From Bacteroidaceae bacterium (GTDB lineage Bacteria; Bacteroidota; Bacteroidia; Bacteroidales; Bacteroidaceae): a DNA stretch of 5,134 nucleotides. Of the stretch, positions 1-5,134 are shown one piece after another. Each line of letters starts with the position of its first letter. The first letter of the stretch is position 1. The notes under the pieces were generated by a model, which saw only the letters and a program-made list of their open reading frames with translations, did not search any database and had not been told where the DNA came from. The stretch is from NCBI GenBank assembly GCA_024695315.1, contig JAILIJ010000347.1, positions 1-5,134 on the forward strand. The letters run 5' to 3'. The translations under genes and the position numbers were made by a program.

Positions 1-1578
1 GGATCAACAAGTGGAAGTGAAAGTAAGTCTACTAATTTTTCAAGTGTCATCTATCATCAGAAAAATGATTCTACGGATGTAACATATAGATATAGAAATA
101 CTCCTTCATATAATAGAAGTTATAGTGCAGGTTTTACGTACACGGAACCTATCCTATATAATTTGTTTGCTCAGTTAAACTATAGTTATGAATATTCTAA
201 ACGTCATTCTGACGGCAAAACTTATGACTTCGCAAGCGTGGATTCTGTAGGAATTTCGTTATGGGAACAATATGGACAGTTCGGACTCTTGGCGCCTAAC
301 TATTTCGATTTTCTTTCTGATACGTATTCAAAATATACCGACAATATAAATAATACGCATAATGTTGAATTTTCTTTTAGATATGTAACATCTATACTGA
401 ATTTGAATGTCGGAGTAAGATATGAACAGCAACATCAGAAAATGGTGTATCAGTACCATGGGCTTGACACTATTGCTGAGAGAGATTTGTCGCGTGTGTC
501 TCCTACGCTGAATGCGCGCTTCAAATTTGATAAGCAGCATACTCTTAGGATTACTTATAGAGGAAACACTCAACAGCCTAATATGACTGATTTGTTTAAT
601 CTTACGGATAATTCTAATCCGTTAAATATTCGTGAAGGTAATCCAAACTTGAAACCTTCTTTTACGAATAATGTCAATATGGATTATAACAGATATTTTA
701 AGGAGTCCATGCGATCTGTCTTTGGACGTTTCTCATTTAGTAATACGCTTAATGGCATTACAAATAGGACTGAGTATAATGAAAATACGGGTGGACAGAC
801 TACTCGTCCAGAAAATATAGATGGCAACTGGAATATTAGTGGAAATGTTGGTTTTAATACACCTTTAATTGATAAGAAATTGTCGTTGAATACTAGTAGT
901 TCTGCATCTTATAGAAATAATGTGGGATATATATATCAAAATAAAGAGACGATGAAGAATACGGTGGCAAGTTCTTCTCTCGGCGAAAGGTTGTCTTTGA
1001 CTCTTAGACTCAATAATATTGATGTTCGTGCTAATGGTAGCTTGGTGTGGTCTAAATCTACAAGCGAACTGGTAACAGCAAGCAACCAAAATACATTTAA
1101 TTTTAGTTATGGACTTTCTTCTACTGGTAATTTCAATAATGGATTGGGATTTTCTACAGATATAAGCATGAGCAGCCGTAGGGGATATTCTGTTTCTACT
1201 ATGAATACTAATGAATTGATTTGGAATGCACAAGTTAGCTATCGATTCTTAAAGAATAAGGCGGCTACGGTTAGCTTACAGGCTTTTGACATTCTAAATC
1301 AACGTTCAAATATAAGTCGTATGATTACTTCTTATTCTCGTAGTGACTCAGAAAATAATTCGATAAATTCGTATTTCATGTGCCACTTCATATATAGACT
1401 TAATCTATTTGGAACTCGTGAGGCAAGAAGTAATATGCGTAATATGAGAAACCTAAATTTTGATAGCTCAAATTCTGATGGAGAACGTGGTAATAGAGGG
1501 GAAGGTATGAGAAGTGGACGTGGAGAAAATAGTGGAGGAAGTGGAAGAGGTGGATTTGGAAATGGAGGAGGACGATAA
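1..1578 (+). CDS. TonB-dependent-receptor-like outer-membrane beta-barrel protein, C-terminal part (5' truncated)
   Basis: The frame is open from base 1 to a TAA at 1576-1578, giving 525 residues. No N-terminus, signal peptide or plug domain is in the window, so the start is missing. The protein is built of alternating polar/aromatic strands rich in Asn and Ser, as in outer-membrane barrels. Residues 213-219 read GNPNLKP, preceded by a DLFNLTDNSNPLNI stretch. This is the conserved segment of the 'outer membrane protein beta-barrel' family (OMP_b-brl_3 type, related to TonB-dependent receptors). The last strand ends at about residue 470 (YRLNLF). A 54-residue Gly/Arg/Asn/Ser-rich tail with RGG-like steps follows, presumably facing the periplasm. 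Family knowledge suggests TonB-driven uptake or a related surface role, but the substrate cannot be told. A hairpin terminator follows the gene and no SusD partner is visible downstream. The family call is fairly sure; the function is not. Confidence 0.85.
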   Translation, partial: GSTSGSESKSTNFSSVIYHQKNDSTDVTYRYRNTPSYNRSYSAGFTYTEPILYNLFAQLNYSYEYSKRHSDGKTYDFASVDSVGISLWEQYGQFGLLAPNYFDFLSDTYSKYTDNINNTHNVEFSFRYVTSILNLNVGVRYEQQHQKMVYQYHGLDTIAERDLSRVSPTLNARFKFDKQHTLRITYRGNTQQPNMTDLFNLTDNSNPLNIREGNPNLKPSFTNNVNMDYNRYFKESMRSVFGRFSFSNTLNGITNRTEYNENTGGQTTRPENIDGNWNISGNVGFNTPLIDKKLSLNTSSSASYRNNVGYIYQNKETMKNTVASSSLGERLSLTLRLNNIDVRANGSLVWSKSTSELVTASNQNTFNFSYGLSSTGNFNNGLGFSTDISMSSRRGYSVSTMNTNELIWNAQVSYRFLKNKAATVSLQAFDILNQRSNISRMITSYSRSDSENNSINSYFMCHFIYRLNLFGTREARSNMRNMRNLNFDSSNSDGERGNRGEGMRSGRGENSGGSGRGGFGNGGGR

Positions 1579-1627
1579 ATCCGTAATTTAGTTCTATATA
1601 TTTATTTAGACATATAAAAACAAGAAT

Positions 1628-1649
1628 AAGACTGTAATGAATAAGTCTT
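1628..1649 (+). other. Small 3'-UTR inverted repeat
   Basis: AAGACT (1628-1633) and AGTCTT (1644-1649) form a perfect 6-bp stem around a 10-base loop, 9 bases before the terminator stem of the barrel gene. No T-run follows, so it is not itself a terminator. It may protect the transcript end or be chance in AT-rich DNA. Confidence 0.3.
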
Positions 1650-1658
1650 TGAATGATG

Positions 1659-1690
1659 ATGGCTCATAGAAAAAATATGAGCCATTTTTA
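1659..1690 (+). terminator. Rho-independent terminator of the barrel-protein gene
   Basis: ATGGCTCAT (1659-1667) pairs perfectly with ATGAGCCAT (1677-1685) across a 9-base A-rich loop, and the stem is followed by TTTTA. It lies 80 bases after the stop of the upstream gene. It therefore separates that transcript from the galactosidase gene. There is no A-run before the stem, so it should act on the plus strand only. Confidence 0.8.
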
Positions 1691-1699
1691 TTGTTAGTT

Positions 1700-1723
1700 T
1701 TTTATAAAGAAAAATTTTATAAA
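1700..1723 (+). repeat. Tandem TTTTATAAA direct repeat upstream of the GH35 promoter
   Basis: The 9-mer TTTTATAAA occurs at 1700-1708 and again at 1715-1723, 15 bases apart start to start. Each copy contains the palindrome TTTATAAA. The pair ends 4 bases before the proposed -33 element. It could be an UP-like A/T element, a regulator site, or coincidence given the local base composition. Confidence 0.35.
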
Positions 1724-1727
1724 AATA

Positions 1728-1757
1728 TTGTTTCTTTGATAATATTTCTTAACTTTG
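1728..1757 (+). promoter_or_regulatory. Bacteroidota-type promoter of the GH35 gene
   Basis: The -7 element TAACTTTG (1750-1757) matches the Bacteroidota consensus TAnnTTTG exactly. A TTG at 1728-1730 lies 19 bases upstream, the expected spacing for the -33 element (consensus TTTG; here ATTG, so one mismatch). Transcription would start near 1762-1765, leaving a leader of about 45 bases before the ATG at 1808. The leader is A/T-rich and has no Shine-Dalgarno sequence, which is usual in this phylum. Confidence 0.7.
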
Positions 1758-1807
1758 CACATCATGTGACAATAATACTTGATAATAGTAAAACCAATTA
1801 TACTAAT

Positions 1808-4171
1808 ATGAAAAGATTCTTATCGATAATTTCTATAGGATTGGCTGCTTTGGCTATGAATCCTATACCGACGATGGCGCAGAAGCCAGGAACCTTTGAG
1901 GCGGGTAAGGGAGCTTTCATGCTTAATGGAGAACCATTTGTTGTGAAGGCTGCTGAAATTCATTATCCTCGTATACCTCAGCAGTACTGGGAGCATCGCA
2001 TTAAGATGTGTAAGGCTCTCGGCATGAATACTATCTGTATTTATATCTTCTGGAATATTCATGAACAGAAGGAAGGGGTGTTCGATTGGTCTGGCAATAA
2101 TAATGTAGCTGAATTCTGCCGATTAGCACAGAAGAATGGTATGTATGTTATAGTACGTCCAGGTCCTTATGTATGTGCTGAGTGGGAAATGGGTGGACTA
2201 CCATGGTGGCTACTAAAAAAGAAAGATATCAAGCTACGTGAGCGCGATCCTTACTTCATGGAGCGTGTGAAGATTTTTGAAAAGGAAGTAGGAAAGCAAC
2301 TTGCTGGACTCACTATTCAAAATGGAGGACCTATTATCATGGTTCAGGTAGAAAATGAATATGGATCTTATGGAGTTGATAAGCCTTATGTAAGTGAGAT
2401 ACGTGATTGCCTACGTTCTGTTGGTTTCGATAAAGTGGCACTCTTCCAGTGTGACTGGTCTAGTAACTTTACAAATAATGGACTTGATGATCTTATTTGG
2501 ACTATGAATTTCGGTACTGGTGCAAATATCGATGATCAGTTTAAGAAACTTAAACAACTTCGCCCTGATGCTCCACTCATGTGTTCTGAGTTTTGGAGTG
2601 GATGGTTCGATAAGTGGGGAGGTAAGCATGAGACTCGTTCTTCAAAAGCTATGGTTTCTGGTATGAAGGAAATGCTTGATAAGAATATCTCTTTCTCTCT
2701 TTATATGACTCATGGTGGTACTTCTTTCGGACATTGGGCAGGTGCTAATTCGCCTGGCTTCGCTCCTGATGTGACTTCATACGACTATGACGCACCAATC
2801 AACGAGTATGGACAGGCTACTCCTAAGTATGATGAGTTACGTGAGATGTTGCAGAAGTATTCTAAAACTAAACTTCCAGCAGTTCCAAAGGCTATTCCAA
2901 CAACTACTGTTCCTGAATTCCAATTCACAGAATGGGCTCCTTTGTTTGAGAATCTACCTTGCTGTCCTAAGAAGTCTGTCGATATAATGACTATGGAAGA
3001 GTTTGACCAGGGATGGGGATCTATGATGTATCGCACAACTCTGCCAAAACTTGTTAAGCCTTCAAAGCTTCATATTAATGGTGGGCATGATTATCTCCAG
3101 ATTTTTGTGGATGGACGTTATGTCGGAGCTCTTGATAGACGTAATGGAGATAAGGATATTGTTATTCCTTCTTGTCGTCGTGGTGCTCAACTCGATATCC
3201 TGGTTGAAGCTATGGGACGTATCAATTTTGGACGTGCTATAAAGGATTTTAAGGGTATCGTAGGAACTGTAGATTTGACACTTGATATTGATGGCAATGA
3301 TTATACTGCTAATTTGAAAAACTGGAAGACTTATCTCTTCCCAGATACTTATGAGTTCATGCGGAAGCAGGTTTATAAGCCTCTTACTGATACAAAGCCT
3401 ACATTTAATGGTGATCGTGTACCTGGATATTATAAGGCTACATTTAAGGTTAAGAAGGTAGGGGATACTTTCCTCAACTTTGAAACTTTTGGAAAGGGAC
3501 TTGTTTATGTTAATGGACATGCACTTGGACGCATCTGGGAAATTGGTCCACAGCAGACTTTGTACTGCCCTGGATGTTGGTTGAAGAATGGTAAAAATGA
3601 AATTATAGTTCTTGATATCATTGGCCCTAAAGAGGCAAAATCTGAAGGTCTTGCTAAGCCTATTATTGATAAACTTCAGAATGCAGAACCTCCTATCCAC
3701 CGTAAGGAAGGACAAAAACTTTCTCTTGACGGAGAGACTCCTGTAGTTGCTGGTTCTTTCAAGGTGGGAAATGGATGGCAGGAAGTTAAGTTCTCTGCTC
3801 CACAGACTGGACGTTATGTATGTCTTGAGGCTCTAAATAATCATAATGGCGATGAATATGCGTGTGTTGCAGAACTTTATATCCTTGATGAAAATGGAGA
3901 ACGTCTATCTCGTGAGCCATGGAAGATTTCTTACGCTGATTCTGAGGATATAAAGACAGGTAACCGTGCTGGTGATAAGATTTATGACCTTCAAGAGTCT
4001 ACATTCTGGTCTACTGTCAAGGGGGTAAAGTTCCCACATCATATTATAATTGACCTTGGCAAAGAACGTACTGTAACAGCTCTTCAGTATCTCCCACGTA
4101 TGGAGTCTAATGTACCTGGAGCAATCAAGGATTATAGAATATATGTGAAGAAGGGACAATTCAAATTCTAA
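1808..4171 (+). CDS. Secreted GH35 beta-galactosidase
   Basis: This 787-residue enzyme should hydrolyse terminal non-reducing beta-D-galactose from oligosaccharides or glycans. Residues 1-24 form a signal peptide (MKRF, a hydrophobic core, likely cleavage at TMA|Q). There is no lipobox Cys, so a periplasmic location is inferred. The TIM-barrel catalytic domain spans about 30-350. The GH35 signature GGPIIMVQVENEYG covers 173-186, with acid/base Glu184. The nucleophile is Glu261 in CSEFWSGWFDKWG. THGGTSFGHWAGAN (301-314) and the TSYDYDAP stretch are also family hallmarks. Two beta-sandwich regions follow, at about 385-500 and 535-605 (VYVNGHALGRIWEIGPQQTLY). A discoidin-like module occupies about 644-782. 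The length fits Bacteroidota GH35 enzymes. The reading frame stays open upstream to 1691, but the ATG at 1808 gives a proper signal peptide and sits downstream of the promoter. Natural substrate (host glycan, pectic galactan, arabinogalactan) is not determined. Confidence 0.95.
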   Translation: MKRFLSIISIGLAALAMNPIPTMAQKPGTFEAGKGAFMLNGEPFVVKAAEIHYPRIPQQYWEHRIKMCKALGMNTICIYIFWNIHEQKEGVFDWSGNNNVAEFCRLAQKNGMYVIVRPGPYVCAEWEMGGLPWWLLKKKDIKLRERDPYFMERVKIFEKEVGKQLAGLTIQNGGPIIMVQVENEYGSYGVDKPYVSEIRDCLRSVGFDKVALFQCDWSSNFTNNGLDDLIWTMNFGTGANIDDQFKKLKQLRPDAPLMCSEFWSGWFDKWGGKHETRSSKAMVSGMKEMLDKNISFSLYMTHGGTSFGHWAGANSPGFAPDVTSYDYDAPINEYGQATPKYDELREMLQKYSKTKLPAVPKAIPTTTVPEFQFTEWAPLFENLPCCPKKSVDIMTMEEFDQGWGSMMYRTTLPKLVKPSKLHINGGHDYLQIFVDGRYVGALDRRNGDKDIVIPSCRRGAQLDILVEAMGRINFGRAIKDFKGIVGTVDLTLDIDGNDYTANLKNWKTYLFPDTYEFMRKQVYKPLTDTKPTFNGDRVPGYYKATFKVKKVGDTFLNFETFGKGLVYVNGHALGRIWEIGPQQTLYCPGCWLKNGKNEIIVLDIIGPKEAKSEGLAKPIIDKLQNAEPPIHRKEGQKLSLDGETPVVAGSFKVGNGWQEVKFSAPQTGRYVCLEALNNHNGDEYACVAELYILDENGERLSREPWKISYADSEDIKTGNRAGDKIYDLQESTFWSTVKGVKFPHHIIIDLGKERTVTALQYLPRMESNVPGAIKDYRIYVKKGQFKF

Positions 4172-4185
4172 TATGAATAATAATA

Positions 4186-4220
4186 GTAAAAAAGCAACCG
4201 AATTTCGGTTGCTTTTTTAC
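4186..4220. terminator. Bidirectional rho-independent terminator between convergent genes
   Basis: The 15-base arm GTAAAAAAGCAACCG (4186-4200) pairs perfectly with CGGTTGCTTTTTTAC (4206-4220) around the loop AATTT. The GC-rich core GCAACCG is flanked by an A6 run on the left and a T6 run on the right, so each strand presents stem plus U-tract. It starts 15 bases after the GH35 stop. It also lies 55 bases beyond the stop of the minus-strand regulator gene, serving both transcripts. Confidence 0.93.
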
Positions 4221-4275
4221 AATAAATTTTGTTTTCTAAAAAACTAGTATATCTAGAATTATTAGAAATACAATA

Positions 4276-4698
4276 TTATTTCTCATTAAGACAGTTTGGA
4301 CAAATTCCTTTAATCACATATTCTGCCTCAAGTATTTCAAAATTATCGGGAACAGGAACTTTAGGTATTTCTTCATCTTCAAGACACCAAGTTCTATGAC
4401 ATTTTGTACATGTGATATGTACATGTCCATGATGATGATTTTTATCCTTACAATGGCAAACACAGTATTTTTGACAGCCAGAGCCATCATCTATTGGGTG
4501 AAGGAGATGTGCCTCAGCAAAAAGTGAAAGTGCACGGAATAGGGTAGACTTGTCCATATCAAGAAGAACATTCTCTAAGTCTGAAAGACTGAAAGCTTCA
4601 TGCATTTTCTCGTTTATAGTCTTCCAAATCTCAACTCTTCCTGGCGTAGGATGTATGCCAGCATCTTTTAATGATATGGTATATTCTTCCTTACTCAT
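4276..4698 (-). CDS. Fur-superfamily metal-responsive regulator, Zur-like
   Basis: The 140-residue protein has the two-part Fur fold. The N-terminal winged helix covers about 8-75; GIHPTPGRVEIWKTI matches the Fur opening helix, and STLFRALSLFAEAHLL (51-66) matches the recognition helix and what follows it. The dimerization and metal domain covers about 76-140. A structural Cys4 zinc site is visible as C97-x2-C100 and C133-x2-C136. A His-rich stretch HHHGHVH (88-94) supplies regulatory-site ligands. By hand alignment, Cys79 sits where E. coli Fur has Glu81, a position that is Cys in Zur proteins. This favours zinc sensing over iron, but Fur, PerR-like or other roles are not excluded. The gene starts 15 bases after the FKBP stop codon, so the two are probably co-transcribed. 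It converges on the GH35 gene. No target site is visible in the window. Confidence 0.88.
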   Translation of the reverse strand: MSKEEYTISLKDAGIHPTPGRVEIWKTINEKMHEAFSLSDLENVLLDMDKSTLFRALSLFAEAHLLHPIDDGSGCQKYCVCHCKDKNHHHGHVHITCTKCHRTWCLEDEEIPKVPVPDNFEILEAEYVIKGICPNCLNEK

Positions 4699-4713
4699 GG
4701 CAACTAATTTCTT

Positions 4714-5112
4714 TTATCCTATTGATATAAGTTTTATTTCGAAGATAAGAGTTGAATTTCCTGGAATATCACCAGAATTTCTAGAACCATAGCCCATTTC
4801 TGCGGGGATATATACTATCCAATGGTCACCAATATGCATATTGATAAGTGCTATCTGAAAACCACTTATTAAATCGTTGACTCGAAATGCTTCTGGACAT
4901 TTACGTGAAAATGAATTGTCAAAGACTTTCCCATTTATAAGAGAGCCTTTGTAATGGCAAGTTACAATACTGCGGGGCTTTACTTCACCTTCACCATTAC
5001 CAGATTCTAGTACTTTATATAGGATTCCACCACGAAGTTCCTTTATACAATCTTCATTTTTAAGATTTATAAGGAATTCTTCATTTTTTTTTATGTATTC
5101 TTTTTTATTCAT
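4714..5112 (-). CDS. FKBP-type peptidyl-prolyl cis-trans isomerase
   Basis: This 132-residue protein should catalyse cis-trans isomerization of Xaa-Pro bonds, assisting protein folding. No signal peptide or membrane segment is present, so it is probably cytoplasmic. Residues 1-27 are a charged helix-like extension (NKKEYIKKNEEFL) resembling the linker before FKBP domains of the FkpA/MIP type. The FKBP domain runs from about 28 to 131: VTCHYKGSLINGKVFDNSF, then FRVNDLISGFQIAL, then YIPAEMGYG and STLIFEIKLI. By alignment with human FKBP12, the pocket residues Tyr26, Phe36, Asp37, Phe46, Tyr82 and Phe99 are kept as Tyr54, Phe64, Asp65, Phe76, Tyr108 and Phe124. Trp59 is replaced by Phe85. The start chosen is the ATG at 5110-5112; an in-frame TTG two codons upstream is less likely. 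Only 22 bases lie upstream in the window, so its promoter is not identified. Confidence 0.93.
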   Translation of the reverse strand: MNKKEYIKKNEEFLINLKNEDCIKELRGGILYKVLESGNGEGEVKPRSIVTCHYKGSLINGKVFDNSFSRKCPEAFRVNDLISGFQIALINMHIGDHWIVYIPAEMGYGSRNSGDIPGNSTLIFEIKLISIG

Positions 5113-5134
5113 AGACAAATTATTTTAAGCTTGG

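Noticed and set aside
163..165. TTG as a possible start of the barrel-protein gene
   Set aside because: The same frame is open back to base 1 and the upstream residues continue the barrel pattern, so this is an internal Leu codon of a truncated gene.
865..1233. A 122-codon open frame on the minus strand inside the barrel gene
   Set aside because: It is antisense to clear barrel coding sequence and shows no motif or initiation context.
1691..1807. Upstream extension of the GH35 reading frame to a TTG at 1691
   Set aside because: It would overlap the promoter and abut the terminator, and it would bury the signal peptide. The ATG at 1808 starts a standard signal peptide.
3062..3715. A 217-codon open frame on the minus strand inside the GH35 gene
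   Set aside because: It lies wholly antisense to conserved GH35 coding sequence, its composition is Ile/Ser/Lys-rich and low in complexity, and it resembles no family I know.
4244..4256. CTAG-TATAT-CTAG mini-hairpin followed by a T-run on the minus strand
   Set aside because: The stem is only 4 bp, and the strong bidirectional hairpin at 4186-4220 already explains termination.
4264..4283. AGAAATA/TATTTCT inverted repeat overlapping the regulator stop codon
   Set aside because: The 7-bp stem is almost all A-T pairs and no T-run follows on either strand; probably chance in AT-rich DNA.
4550..4792. An 80-codon plus-strand open frame spanning the regulator/FKBP junction
   Set aside because: It is the complement of two well-supported minus-strand genes and has no recognisable domain.
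5113..5134. Possible promoter before the FKBP gene (minus-strand ATAATTTG)
   Set aside because: It does not match TAnnTTTG, it would leave no leader, and only 22 bases are available; the true promoter may be outside the window.
5127..5134. AAGCTT restriction site near the window end, suggesting a cloning junction
   Set aside because: A six-base site is expected by chance in 5 kb, the other end has no matching vector-like sequence, and coding sequence is continuous up to it.

Overview
The window looks like chromosomal DNA from a Bacteroidota bacterium, most likely Prevotella or a close relative. The reasons are the AT-rich sequence, a TAnnTTTG-type promoter, the lack of Shine-Dalgarno sequences before the starts, and protein families typical of that phylum: an outer-membrane barrel with a Gly/Arg tail, a long secreted GH35 beta-galactosidase, and a charged-N-terminus FKBP isomerase. 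The genus is inferred from remembered family resemblance, not from a search.

Layout: (1) 1-1578, plus strand, the C-terminal 525 codons of a TonB-dependent-receptor-like outer-membrane beta-barrel protein whose 5' end lies outside the window. (2) 1579-1807, an intergenic stretch with a terminator for the barrel gene, a tandem TTTTATAAA repeat and a Bacteroidota-type promoter. (3) 1808-4171, plus strand, a complete GH35 beta-galactosidase with a signal peptide, both catalytic glutamates and a C-terminal discoidin-like module. (4) 4186-4220, a strong, nearly symmetrical hairpin that can terminate transcription from both sides. (5) 4276-5112, minus strand, a two-gene unit: an FKBP-type peptidyl-prolyl isomerase followed after 15 bases by a Fur-superfamily regulator with Zur-like metal ligands.

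How they fit together: the barrel gene and the galactosidase point the same way, but a terminator and a separate promoter divide them and no SusD-like gene is present, so this is not a classical polysaccharide utilization locus. The galactosidase probably removes terminal beta-galactose from glycans in the periplasm. The FKBP-Fur pair is probably a cytoplasmic housekeeping and metal-responsive operon that converges on the galactosidase gene.

I found no RNA genes, mobile elements, CRISPR arrays or clearly novel system. The points most worth a second look are the apparently permuted C-terminal module of the galactosidase, the metal-site residues of the regulator, and the Gly/Arg tail of the barrel protein.
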